This document shows positions 13,846-27,049 of a DNA stretch of 64,000 nt, piece by piece. The notes under the pieces were generated by a model. That model had not been told where the DNA came from. It ran no database searches and worked only from the letters and a program-made list of their open reading frames with translations. Location of the stretch: the NCBI GenBank assembly GCA_964017155.1, contig OZ024856.1, positions 11,804,125 to 11,868,124 on the forward strand, given 5' to 3'. This DNA is from Oasisia sp. SBJ-2009. Its lineage: Eukaryota > Annelida > Polychaeta > Sabellida > Siboglinidae. The translations under genes were made by a program, and so were the position numbers. Position 1 is the first letter of the stretch; every line of letters begins with the position of its first letter.

Positions 13846-14945
13846 TGTTTTAATTTATATGTGAATATATATATAAGCATATATATAAGCATAGAGATGA
13901 GCGTGCATTGTTTACGATGTAGAACACAGACGACGACTATATATCCGACAATTCACTCCTGTACGACAATGAAGCTGCTACTTGTCGACTGTCGCAGACC
14001 CGTCGGACCCGCCACATACATACTTGGCACGACAAAGTCGTCTAGTGTCCTACCCGCCGACTCAACGACATCTTGACAACGAACTCCGGCAATTAATTAC
14101 AGGTTCATTGTATCGCGGGCTCTCCTAAATCCCGCCTAACGGTTTTTGAGCAGGTTCTCCGCTCGCGGAACAGTTATTCAACGACGCGCTGCTTTGTGTC
14201 CGACCTAACGAGGCACGAACAGCCATTGTTGGCGACAACGGAGAGACATGTCGAGCGCGTAACCGGGCCGCTCAACCTGTTGTTGGCCACACGTTACCGG
14301 CACCCCACGGGACCACTTACACCCTCCACACTGCCCGAGTGGCTGCCCCCACACGTGCGACCGAACCCCGTCGACAGACACCCCTCGGGTAGGGTACGGT
14401 ACCTGTTGTCACAGATTTATTATGACACAGGTGTACGACCTTTTTGTCACGACTTAACAAGACCGTCAGCCAGAGCAGAAACTCCAGATGGCACGTGCAC
14501 AATGAAGATGTCCTTGGCTTGTCGCGAGTCAAACGTTTTTGTTATCGATGTGAAAACCGTCCTTCAAAGATCGGGCCTATTCAGAAATGTTCAAGCATGT
14601 AAAAGCGTGAATAATTTGCCATGTAGTGGCGCAATATGCTATTAATTTCCCCCAAAGCCAAAGAAGAGCTGAACATTGGTGGAAAATAACCCTGTTTTGA
14701 AACTTAATAAAAAAAGAAAATTATATTGTCTAACGTCTGAGCTTATGCCCGGTATAGCATCTTTCGAATTGCGAACATTGTCATTGACTTAGTAACGTAA
14801 CTAAAGACAACTTGGCGGGCAATATATGTTCATCATATACAAATGCATATTATAGTCTAACTTAGGCATTGGAATCGGGAGTCTTAGGATGGTTGTGCCT
14901 CACAATATCTATGGAAGGAGTAGCGACTTATGGAGTACACGTTTT

Positions 14946-15058
14946 GGTTGGTAAGACCGTCCTGGTGGTAACATCGGCAGAGCATTAACTCCCCAGGCGG
15001 ATGTGAGGGACTATGACCTGCTGCCACCTCACGCAGCCTGGGTAACCGAGGCTAGACA
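14946..15058 (+). repeat. dispersed repeat copy (SINE-like, family unknown)
   Basis: A block of about 110 bp contains GTAAGACCGTCCTGG, then CATTAACTCCCCAGGC, then CTGCCACCTCACGCAGCCTG and GGGTAACCGAGGC. The same ordered blocks return in reverse orientation at about 60632-60740 and forward at about 63245-63375. Shorter pieces occur at about 15688-15712, 62890 and 63075. No tRNA-type promoter boxes were recognised in it. Confidence 0.65.
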
Positions 15059-16908
15059 TTGACGCGGGAACGAAATCTATTTTTAGGGTTGTGAATCGCG
15101 GAAGCACCGGCACCACTCCGCTTCCGCTTCCGCTGTCTCTCGGCGACTCACGACTCCGACCGATAGACGGTGGTGGATGCATGGGCGCCGTAAAGGACGA
15201 GGGGTGCTGTTGAAAAAATTCGCCGTCGCGGTACCATAGATTCAACTTCTCCTCTATCTTGTCGTGTCGACTGGCTCCATTGTTGACAAGCGTCGGAAGA
15301 CTGGAGAACGGGGTGCTATCGACTAAAAGTCCTGGCCGCCTCTGCGTAACTTCTGATTCACTGGGGATAGAACTATATGTCCCCCAAACCGAATTTCCAG
15401 GGGCAGCTGTCACTATTGCCCCCTTCCCGTTCCCGCGCTTAGGATTCTAACTATCTAATCAAATCCATCGCAATAAAAAAGCATAATTGTTTCCTGGTTA
15501 TCTCGTTTGCGACAAACAGTGGCGCCACACCGCGGAGCCTAGATACTTGTGATTAGACCGGAACAAATTAAAAGTAGCTTTGGAATATAATAACATTGTT
15601 CATGATTTCAATAAAATGTAATTAAAAAACTAATTTTCACAAATGGTGGGCCGTTGTGGCCGTGGCAACTTCGAAATAAACCTCAATTACACAGGCTCCG
15701 TAAGGTGGCAGCACGTTTGAGCCCTACGCAATAAACGTAGGTCTACTTAGGGAACAGCAATAGGAGCATAGCAGGTCCATCACTTTGAACCTCAGAACCG
15801 TATACACTCAAAACAATCAGTAATTTATTTACACCAACAGCCATGAGCACACATTCAGAGATTGCATAATAATACCAATCACTGTTCTTGTCTACACAAT
15901 AACCAGCTGGAATCCTAAAGTTCGGTGTAACGAGCGATACAACTCTGCACGGAATTTATCAATAGTTTAAGAATTCGCGAGAAGTAATTTCTGAAAGACT
16001 ATTCCGGATCTTGAGAGTACGTTTGAAAAACCGTCCATGTGAACATGTGACTTGACCGACATCTGGACGAATCTGCCGTCATGTGTTACGATTTGTGCCG
16101 ACAAGAAGATCTGGACGTGGGTATATCTGACGAGAAAGCATTGTCGACGGCTAATGTCTGATTGATGATGTCCTGGCGTAGACCAGTGCGTCTAATTAAA
16201 CGTCCGAAGATAACCACAAACATGTTCCCCGTGTTGTCAGTCTGCGTGTCGCCGGACATCACGATATGTGATGCCGTCAGTTGTCGCACTGTCGTACATC
16301 TTGCGGCCTATCACTGCGTCGTCGGACATCTCTTCGGCTACAACCGCAGATAAAACGCGATATGTAATAAAAACACAACCAACGAATCACAAAACGACTA
16401 CAGGGTGTATAATTTAGCATGACTATAATGTGCATGTACACTGAATTTCAGGGGGCAGACATATGGAACGACCACATGCCTGCACCCCCAAAAAGCATTT
16501 CTACGACCACTTTACTCCCCCAAGTAAATCCTAAGTAACGCTGACACGGGTGTGAAAATGAGCCAAGAGTAAGCACATACACAGAACGAACACACAAAAG
16601 CGTCTGAAAACACGGATAGATCACATCACAATAACTAACTGTTGTCCTACCTCTACCGCGGTGTGAAACGTCAGCGTCCAGGCCAGCGACTCTGTGTAGG
16701 ATTACCTGAAAGCAAGTTACATCAATTAAGAATTAACAAATGAAAACAGTAATCTATGTAACTGTTATGTGGAAAGTACAATTACTGAAATACCTTTTGT
16801 TTGTACTTTTGCTCGATACTCCCTGTTCCGACGTCCAATGTCTTCACGGCAAATAAAACAGAAAAGAAGAGAGTTAACGGAGTAGCAAGAGAATAACCTG
16901 GTTAGGGT

Positions 16909-17155
16909 CTCTTCTGCGTCCTCTTCTGCGTCCTCTTCTGTGTCCTCTTCTGCGTCCACTTCTGCGTCCTCTTCTGCGTCCTCTTCAGCGTCCTCTTCTG
17001 TTCCATCTTCTGCGTCCTCTTCTGCGTCCCCTTCAGCGTCCTCTTCTGCGTCCTCTTCAGGTTTTCACTTCTGCTCCGTCTTCTGCGTCCTCTTCTGCTC
17101 CATCTTCTGCGTCCGCTTCTGCGTCCTCTTTTGCGTCCTCTTCTGGGTCACATCA
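16909..17155. repeat. 12-bp minisatellite (CCTCTTCTGCGT)n
   Basis: About 20 imperfect units of a 12-bp motif with TTC and GCG variants. The unit is a multiple of three, so it reads as a Ser/Ala-rich frame on one strand and a Glu/Asp/Ala-rich frame on the other. I do not regard either as a gene. Confidence 0.9.
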
Positions 17156-17963
17156 TCTGAAAAAGAAACACACATTAAGGATTAGCGACATACCTTTTAG
17201 TCGATAATCCGTCTTCAGGAGTCTGCTGACGTCACGGCTGATGCTTTGATTCTGCAACGTAAAAATCACGAAAGTTAAAAAGGCAAGGAATAAGTTTGTT
17301 TGTTTTCCATTGTAGTTCGTTTCTGGGTAGCGGCAGCCTAGTCGGCCGCGGTTAAGGGCGGATACAACAAAATGGCAACCGGAAATACCCAAATTAGAAC
17401 AGTGGTAGTGTGACGTAGCATATCGCGACAGTAACGTCATATCGATGAAAATTAACCGAAATATTAATTTAATTAATTCTTATAGCGGATTCAGTAAATA
17501 TATGCTGAAAGGAGTGAATTACTAGTTGTATCTGAGTGATCTGATACAGCAAAATTGTGCAATTATACATTAACTCAAGCTCCGGACATAACTGTTTGGT
17601 GTTCCATTGTGATTGACCTTGCTTGCGATAACGTTTAGTCGTAAGAGCATTATAGGTATATTGCATACATTTTGCCGTTCCTCACACGTGTACTATTTGT
17701 ACCATACATGTTACAATACCATTGTTTCTACAGACTCATCTTACCGTGTAACTGCGCTGCATATGTCTTGACTGACAGATACGTTTGTAGCTGCGCCTCG
17801 CTCTTGTTTTTTGCCATGGAGAATAGGCACGTGTGAACAATGATCATGTGATTTCCGCTGTAGACGTAATTCTTACGTCCTGCGTTCTTATCAGGAAACT
17901 GAGAAAACTGCATTCACATCATTCCCGCTACAGACAACACGTCCGCTTAACCATTACCATTTG

Positions 17964-17965
<2 letters not shown>

Positions 17966-18042
<77 letters not shown>
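17966..18042. repeat. (TA)n microsatellite
   Basis: About 38 perfect TA units. Confidence 0.95.
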
Positions 18043-18043
<1 letters not shown>

Positions 18044-20607
18044 TGTGGATTATATTAATCAGTTTGAGTCATTTTCTTTAAGACAACGCATAAATAAAGT
18101 GAGCATAAGGTAGGTATTTTGCCGGTAACGTCAGCAAGCCGACAAAGGCAAATTTTGAAATTATTTAAACAAATAAGGTGCAAATACATGCAATAAAATA
18201 AAACGTTGTTGCCCCGCAACGTTCGTAAAAACATGAGTAAAAAGAGTATAAAAATGCAGATACATATATTATTAAAACATTATTAAAACTTTAATCATGA
18301 TAAAATAAAAACCACTCTATAATATAATTTTAATTATTGTTATAAGTGTGGACGTATTTTTATAAAATAAATAAATAAACAAAATACAACACACACACAT
18401 AATGAATGAGGTGCTTGTTGTTGAAAAGTCGTACAGAAAAATATACTTTGGAGGGTGACATTCGATAGAGTAATTGCATTAGCACCTTTATATAAGAGCA
18501 ACTCGTGAATCTAGCCAAAAAGTATAATTAAAGAAACATTGCCGAATTAGTTCACAAGCAAGAAGGTCACAGGTCTCGGAACCGGGAAGGGCTAATCCCA
18601 TAATATTGAAAGAGGTGTTTATTTCCCCCAATAGAGATGGGTGTGATAGCAATTCCATTTGGTATGTCGGAGTAACTCTTAACTACTTCTCAAAATTAAT
18701 TAGAAAAAAATAAAGTAATTAACTAACTTTCTAACACATATTATATTCTTCCGCGCATGCTTCTATTAGGTCTACTCCAGTCTAACCAATTCCACCATTT
18801 CCATATATGAATCCACCCAACAATACAAACGTTTTTCCGGCATTCGTCTTCTTCCATCAAGTAAAACTGTCATCTTTGATTATTACATTATTATTATTAT
18901 AGGAAACTACGGCAAAAAAATTGAAATTGCAATAAAATGTATTTAATAATAAGATAAATGTTTACTATTGGTGGTGAAATGTTAATAATAAATATATAAA
19001 TTATATATACACAGCTGTGTATATATGCAAACTATAGCTTTTACTACTATTACTATAGCAAAAGCGAATTTGTGGCTAGGAAGCTGCTCTTTTCAGTTTC
19101 TTCCCAAAGAGATATGGTGTTGTGTTGAGCGTGCTGTCAGGAAGCAAGTGTAAGGCTTAGAGCAGGCAAAAGGACAGGGTATTGCACTCTTATAAGAACG
19201 TCTTACAGAATCGCCGACGAACTGTGTGTGGAGGAAGCATGAGTAGATTGAAACACGTCGTGTTTTATCAGCAATGGGGGATGGAGAATGGTAAGAACAG
19301 TTTTTTGTTGAATTCCTCCGAAAGATTATTTATCATACTTTTAACACATTCACAACTATTATTGCAAGTCGCACTACCCAACTTACATGGCTGTTAGGTT
19401 ATTAGTCTTACTACAATCTCACCGGTAAATCGAAGTTACAGTGGTGACACCTGGCGATTAGTGCTACAGCAATTTCCAACCACCAATTGTAGATAATCAC
19501 GCCAGACACGGGTAAAGGAATTATTTAAAATACACCCCGTACTTATATAGAAACACGCTGTATCCGAGTTGCTAATGCTTTGTATATACGGTTGTGTGAA
19601 CATAAACAATATATATATATATATAATTACATATAATTATATATTATATACAGTGTAATACATATGTAATTAGCTAAAATAACAGCCCATATTTGTAAAA
19701 TAAATTTATGAAGAATTTTTTATTCTGAAGTTTAACCTAAGGCTAATTACATTCTAAAAAAGACGCCAATGTTAATTTAACTGTTAATATTTGTTACTTA
19801 TTAACTTTAATTATTAATTTATCTCTTATTTAGAAGATAGGAACTTACGAGAATGAAATGGAAAATTGACTGAGAAATAAGTAAAACGAATAACAATGCA
19901 AACTATCTAATCTGATGATTCTCTCCTAAATGTACACACTCATTATGCTGAAGTAGTGAGTAAATAATTAGTCTCTCAGTAAACAGAACACTCACAAATT
20001 AATTGTTTATTAAAACCTCTTCAAACAAGTGTCCAGTACTCAATTGATGAACTTCCTCCACTTATGGCAATGTACACGTACACTGCGTGACTACAGCCTT
20101 GTGATCTCTTCCAGCAGTGCTGTGTCAATATGAACTTATGGCTAGAACACAATACTACTGGTTGTGGTCATTGCCAAGACAAACGCATTCAGATCATTGA
20201 GACAAATCACATGAACTACATTACAAATATAAAATTTGCAATAATCAAATTCACCACCTGTCGTTTTATGGCAGGCGATTTTTTCACAACTAGCTTCACT
20301 AGATGCACACAAAAACCTAAGAAGTTTCATAAACAAATGTTGCTAATACATTTATCAGAAAACTTTACAATGAAAATTTAAATGTGCCATTGAATGCATC
20401 AAAACAGTCACTGATATAACACAATTATACACAATAAATATCACAAGACCATTTTTAACTTTATAGTTAAACTGTATCATAATAATTTGTATGGGTCATT
20501 CACTTCCTCACTATTTTCATTCTATACCAGAGAGAAACATAACACAGTGTAGGACTGAACTGCTATTTCAACGTTGTTTCTTACATGCAGATCTCCTTAC
20601 ATCTAGG

Positions 20608-20880
20608 ATTCTCATCAATCCATGTAATGTAGACAAATCCCTAGATTTGACTTTGTATGCTCCATGATCCCAGATCTGGGTAACTTCACTATCTGGCAGG
20701 GGAAACAGATCCAGCAGCTGCTGAAATTTATATATTATTTATTCCTTGATTATTCATTTCTGTTTGGTTATGGAAGAAACATGTTTAATTATTTTTCTTA
20801 AATTTTCTTAAATCTAGGAGCATGGACCATACAAAGTCAAATCTAGGGGTTTGTCTACATTACATGGGTGATGAGAATAT
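20608..20880. mobile_element. inverted-repeat (MITE-like) element 3' of HAP2
   Basis: Two arms of about 70 bp, 20608-20675 and 20811-20880, are near-perfect reverse complements around a 135-bp AT-rich spacer. Shared landmarks are CATGTAATGTAGACAAA and CTAGATTTGACTTTGTATG. It has no coding capacity and lies downstream of the HAP2 polyadenylation signal. A (TA)n tract begins at 20888. Target-site duplications were not resolved. Confidence 0.7.
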
Positions 20881-20887
20881 AATATTG

Positions 20888-20948
<61 letters not shown>
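20888..20948. repeat. (TA)n microsatellite
   Basis: About 30 perfect TA units. Confidence 0.95.
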
Positions 20949-20952
<4 letters not shown>

Positions 20953-21073
20953 CACCTTTGAATCACTTACTTAAATAAAACATTATCATGTTTTATAACA
21001 TAAAATTAAAACACATAGAAATGAAAATTGTGTCATAAATCTAGTTTGGATGGAGAAATTATAGCAAACATCA

Positions 21074-21079
21074 TTTATT
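21074..21079 (-). terminator. candidate HAP2 polyadenylation signal
   Basis: AATAAA on the minus strand, 240 bp beyond the HAP2 stop codon. It is a plausible signal by position, but AATAAA is common in AT-rich DNA. Confidence 0.4.
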
Positions 21080-21318
21080 AATATCCTGGATACTGTCTTC
21101 TTTGTGTTTATGTCGCACAGTCCAAATGACTGTCATTTCTGCAATTGTCCCCATAACACAGAGGCACATTATTATGTAACACTGTCTGACAAATTAGGGC
21201 AAAAGTATTTCATGTAAATGTTCTATTCCCACTGTATTGTAGAACTATTATCATATCCTATGTGTCAACTCAACTATACACAAAGCAAAGCTGTCAACTA
21301 ATAATCCAGAGGTTGTCA

Positions 21319-21372
21319 CTAGAGTGATGTATATGCAATCTCTTCTTCAGATGTGTCGACTTCTTCCTGCTT
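21319..21372 (-). CDS. HAP2: HAP2 exon 15 (last codons and stop)
   Basis: 17 codons and a TAG, in phase 0 after exon 14, with acceptor TTTCAG. It encodes an acidic end, KQEEVDTSEEEIAYTSL. The small size makes this the least certain exon, but the phase and acceptor fit. Confidence 0.72.
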   Translation of the reverse strand, partial: KQEEVDTSEEEIAYTSL

Positions 21373-24300
21373 CTGAAAGACACACAGAGAATCACCTAAC
21401 TAACATGTTCCCAGAAAACATCAATAAATTTATTTCATGACAGTGAAAATAAATTAACATTACAGTAAAATACATTGTCAATTTATAACTGCAAACAAGC
21501 CAAGCGATTTGCAATTTTAATATGACACTTATCAGAATATAAGTATCTAGCTATGGAATTTCTTCACTGTATTATATTATTGTATGCATGCAAACATGTG
21601 ATTCTGCATATCATTCAAAACATGGAACTTACAAATCTTACCAAATATATAAAATAAAACATTTGAAAAGACATGTCATAGAAAATGACATGTCTCATGG
21701 CCTGAACATGGAACTAATGAAACAGGATTATACTGACATTTTTAGCAAAATAGAAACCAAGTTATTTTGGCAATGGTATGATATAAATCTGTACAGTGAC
21801 TAATAACGGAAGGAAAGGGTAAAGTTAACAGAAGCAGAAGAAGACCAAAGAGGACATGGGAGAAGGATCTGGAGCAGTGATGGGAGAGGACATCTGGTGA
21901 ATGGGGAGATTGGCAAACAAATATGTTGTCTATAGACAATCCACTAAAGTGACCATATCCAGAAATGGAAAAGAAAATTAATTTGTTTATAAGTATGTTG
22001 GCTCTTTCTCTGCTCTGTTAAAAGTACCTATTAGGCCAAGTTGAAGACATCTTGAGTCATGGACTCACCTTGTTAGATTGTGTTTTTGCTTTGACAGCGA
22101 AATGTTGTATGACAAGCAGCGGCAGGTAGAAAAAGAAGAACACATTCAGCAGGTGTTGTTTCACCTGGGTCATACGTTGAACAGCCTTCCCTCTGGTGGT
22201 AAACAACAGTGACAATAAAATTAGTGCATTGAATGCATCAGTAGCTATGGGGTAAAGTGTGTGTTTATCAACGACAACTGGACAGTTTTTCTTTTTTACC
22301 ACAGGTCATACACGGAATTATCATCCCTGAAACAATATAATTTCCATTGACCAAAATGATACCAAATAAAAATATATTACAGCACTGGTTCACAGAAACA
22401 ACATTGTCTAGACATTCAAGTGGTAAGTATCTGACTCTAATAAAATTCTTACTGAGAATGTGCCAATCAATTCTTTAATCTTAGATTCACAAATGTTGTT
22501 ATGAGCTCTTATACCCAGTTCTGCAATTTACAATATATTTTTATCTTTAACAATGATCTTAAATACCTTCAACACTATGGGGCAGCAATGGGACATTGTC
22601 ACTGGTGTATCAGGGAAATGGTGTCCTCTGTAATATGTCAATGACATTTGCATTTTGAAAAACCCTCATTTAAAAAAAGTACTTGTTTAACGATGAATTT
22701 TCTTTGACCTTGTCTTAGTGAAACAGTTCACTGGTACAATTACAGTATGGTGGCTATCATCATCATACATACGTTTGAGGGTGAATGGGCACACCCGAGT
22801 CATTGTACAAGACTGGCTCGCCATGAAGCTCTGGCTCATAATACTTCTCCAGAGGTGTGTCGTAGAAGTCAGATATACCTACATAGGCCACTTTCTGTGA
22901 GACAACGGCGCCCAGCACAGCCTTTATGGTGCCTGAAACAGATATTCACATACCATCATCTGGAAGACGTGGTCAAAGATTCTCTTATTAACAGTTTGTG
23001 TTAAAAAATACCTTTGTGTATTATAGATATAGCAAAACAATTATTATGGTTTATTTACCATAAACATGATAAACTGTTTATAGCTGAGACAAAACTTACA
23101 CATATGCCAAGAAGCAATTAACTTACAATTTAGTAAAAATATGAAAAACTGTGGTTTCTAATAAGTAAAAATATGTAGCTTTGCAAATTAAGATGCGTAA
23201 AATACATTGCATCAATAACTATATTAACACAGCCTGGTAAGAATAATTTAGATGAGAGAAATAGCAGTATCTAATCATGCCTAGTTCCGGTCCAATTATA
23301 CCTATTCCCGGCTAATGTCATAAACTTACCTTGTTCATATCAATGCAAAACCGCTTCTGTGCTGAATAAATTGTGATTTACAGTATCATATCTGGCAACA
23401 ATAAATTGTTTCAAATCTAAAAATAAACTATTCCTTTAACAAACATACAACGGTAGCAATAGTGAAAACGTGTACCAAGCAGCAGTAGCACGGCGAAGGT
23501 GGACCAGAGTAGGATCTGATCGGTCCATGTGAACCTGAGCAGGACATTTCCTGTTGTCTGTTGTTTATAGGCTGTCATTGGAGACAAGTCCATCCTACAC
23601 TTGAGGCTCCCATCTGTGGCACACTGCAGTCACACGGAGGTAGTCACTAGGACTAGGGGACTTTATTCACCCCAAACAAGTGACACTGGGAAGTTATAAC
23701 AATTATATAAACTACACTGTATTATTGATAAAGTCACCTTTGGCACTGGGCTAAAGTGTCCTCAATGATAAAGTGACCATAATGGTGAGGTGACTTCAAT
23801 GACGAGGTGTCCATAATTATGAGGTAAAAATATCAAGATTAATTTATTTTGTCTAAACTATAACCATTTTAGAAAATTATTGTTTCACAAAGGTTTGACC
23901 AGAAATGATACAAACATACTGAATGGTTTGTGTGATGAGTTTGCGAAATACAGAAACTGACAGTTGAGCTGTAATAATTATTAAATTCATCTACAATTAT
24001 TGCTGTTGCCTAGAAAACTACATTTAGCTGTTACCCAATGAGATAGGTAAGAAATGCAACTATATTAGTCTTGAAATACTTTGGCCACATGCTACTACAG
24101 TATATCTGAAATGCAGAGTGAGAATATATTTTTATTCTACAATATTATGTATTATACCGTAACACAAACACTTATTTATCCATATTAACTAAGTCAGTCA
24201 TAAACTCACAATGCATTGGCACATCCCCAGACAGAAGCAGTGGTCGTACATCTTGAAATGAACAACCCTCTGTGACACCGTCCTCAGGTCTGCATTCTGT

Positions 24301-26840
24301 AAGACAACTGCAAAGAAACATTACGTAAGACAATATATGTTCTGTGGCATGATGGCCAGTCCTTGTATGTTCTGTGGCATGATGGTCAGTCCTTGTATGT
24401 TCTGTGGCATGATGGCCAGTCCTTGTATGTTCTGTGGCATGATGGCTAGTCCTTGGGCCTGCAGAATATACTTTATAGGTCCACCTCAACCAATCTGGTT
24501 AATTGATCCAGCACTGTCTACAGCCAGCTGGTGAACTGGAGTACTGTGGAGTGAACACAGTTGGCCAAGGTTTAAAACAGCGGAAGATTAAAACCCACAA
24601 TCTCTCACTGCTCTAGCTATCATGCCACCAAAATGAGGAAGGATTGGCTTCCAGACAGGGATGATAATTCACAATACTACGTATGAGATCTCCTAGTGAT
24701 AAAGATTTACAACACAAAGAAGAGCAAAGTGGCTCCGGGGTAGAGGTTCGGACTCTCAACTATGAGAACCAGGGTTTGAATATTGTGCTGCGGTGTAAAA
24801 ACGTGGGCAAGTTTTTTCACTCTACAGTCCACTCAGCTGTATGAATGAGTACATGGCTATAGACAGTAGTGGATATTTGTATGAACAGCCTTCCTGCTTT
24901 AATTACAGCATGGCTAGATGCTTCCCAGAGAAGTTGAGATGGTGTCTGATTGAACAGATCTGCCAGGGAAGTAAAGTGTAAAGTTCTTTGAGCAATCCTG
25001 AGGACTGGATACTGTGTTATATAAGAACTTACCATTATTTTTTTTACAAAGTGAATCACTGTCTTAAATGGAGCAATGCAGTGAAATGTTGCCTTACCTG
25101 TGCACGTGATAAGCTCCTGGTCATTGCTATGGTCAGTCACAAGAGTGAGGGTAAAGTAGACTGACCACTGGGGACTGATGAGAACAATGTGACCTGCAGT
25201 CTTGACCACAACACTGCGACTGCATCTGTGGACATCAACTCCAAATCGGGCAGACACCAGACCTGTGTTGACAGCGTGGACCACGAACTCTGTGTGTCTT
25301 CCGTCACTGGACATTGTCACTTCCAGGATTTCCCCACTGAGCCTGAAAGATGAAAACACATTGAAGTTCAAAGCCAGAGTCACTACGATGAAAATATTTG
25401 CATTCAGTTTACTACTAACCTAAATGGATTCTTCAACATTACAGATGTGGAGCACATTTAGGATTTGATCACAACCTCGAACGTTATGGATGCCGCTCAT
25501 TCTCCCGTGCTGGACCAACTCTGTGGAATGCATTACCTGAGGATCTACGTTCCACACAGTGCATGAACACATTTAAAGCACACCTTTAGACATTCTATTT
25601 TAAAATTGCTTTTAATGTCTAGTTCCTCTGTACCTTTTAGATTGATGTTAATGTTTTAAGTAGCTCAGCCAGCATATCATTTAAATTATTTATTAATTGG
25701 TTTTAGATTTAGATATACGTATTCAAACTTTTTTACTTGTATTAAGTTTACTTCTTACAATGTGAACACTACTGAACAGAGTTTGTACTTTGGATTTTAG
25801 TGTATAAATAAAGTGCATTATTATCAACACTGGGAACAAGCCGCTCATTTAGAAGGAATATTTATAAAGTGTGGCTAATTAGGTCTGTAGCATTACTTAC
25901 AATTGGGGGCTGCATTTTAGACCCTCACACTACTCACCCACATGATGGTCTACAACTACAACCCTCCCATCTACTAAGGCTCAACAGATACCTCCAATGG
26001 CACCACTAAACTGCAAAGATCCATACCTGTAAATAGTGACATAATATAGCTTCATCTGCCAATATCATTTGTCTAATTAAGCAGCCATGGCTAATATTTT
26101 ACGTTACCAATTACCCTTTGTGTAGCAGAGTGATGTTTGAGGCATCAATCGTGAGCAGGACACTGGTGGAGAGAGACTGGCCCACGGCGAACTGTAGAGA
26201 GACTTCCTTGGTCTGGCGGTTTCTCACAAGTGCCTTCCTGGCTAGGGGAGCAACATTATTCACAAAGTAGCTGCCTCGTTTCCCTTCCAACTCACATTTC
26301 TGAAAGTGAATCCACATTGATGAATAGTAAAGTAAAGTTAACTAAGTTCTTAGTTCATAGTGTGGCATCTAGTCCATTGGCCTGATCAGAGTGTTCTGCA
26401 CTTTACACCCTACAGAAGACTATCTCAACTTCTCTGGGACAGAGACATCATTACTCTAGTGATTATGTCACATCAAATAAACATTGGTTGTACTGCATGT
26501 TCCAACAGAGAACTCCTTATTTATTAATATGTGAGCTCTAATATTTAGGACAACTTGTTACAAACATGACTGTGTAAGTCAGAGGAATGTTTATTGCTAC
26601 CTGCTGGTTTTTGCAGGAGAATGAATGGTTTCATTGGAGTATTGTAGACACACATGAATGTTTATACACTGTGTGCTCGTGTATAAGACATATATTTTAT
26701 TTAATAAGCAGCAATACCTTATCATGATTCCAAAAGTCAACTGGTTGGTTATCAAGGCATCTGAAACATGCGATGTAAAAGGGCTCAACTCTTGTAGGCA
26801 TCAGTGAGTGTGTGTGCTGTGTGTGTGGTGTGTGTGTTTG

Positions 26841-26888
<48 letters not shown>

Positions 26889-26984
26889 TATGTGTGTGTG
26901 TGTTGTGTGTGATGTGTTCATGTTGTGTGTGTTGTGTGTGTGTGTGTGTGTGTAGTGTGTGTGTGTGTGTGTGTGTTGTGTGTG

Positions 26985-27049
<65 letters not shown>

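Larger units (their letters stand above)
15059..20607. other. gene-free stretch with simple repeats
   Basis: No supported gene. A minus-strand frame at about 15060-15413 is open for 142 codons, but it starts without ATG, its last part is dispersed-repeat sequence, and I recognise nothing in it. The AT-rich 18100-20600 part holds no visible structure beyond short TA tracts. Confidence 0.5.

Noticed and set aside
14196..14645. Plus-strand open frame of 149 codons
   Set aside because: It starts with GTG, lies in a GC-richer patch where stops are rarer, and has no recognisable motif.
15060..15413. Minus-strand open frame of 142 codons
   Set aside because: It begins at GTG rather than ATG, ends inside the dispersed repeat, and shows no domain, splice partner or similarity I can name.
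16909..17185. Ser/Ala-rich or Glu/Asp-rich repeat protein
   Set aside because: The frame is explained by the 12-bp minisatellite; there is no start or flanking coding sequence.
23968..24500. Longer minus-strand frame through the 30-bp repeat into HAP2 exon 11
   Set aside because: The frame through the repeat is not in phase with the HAP2 reading frame. A TTTGCAG acceptor at 24308 gives correct phasing with exon 10.
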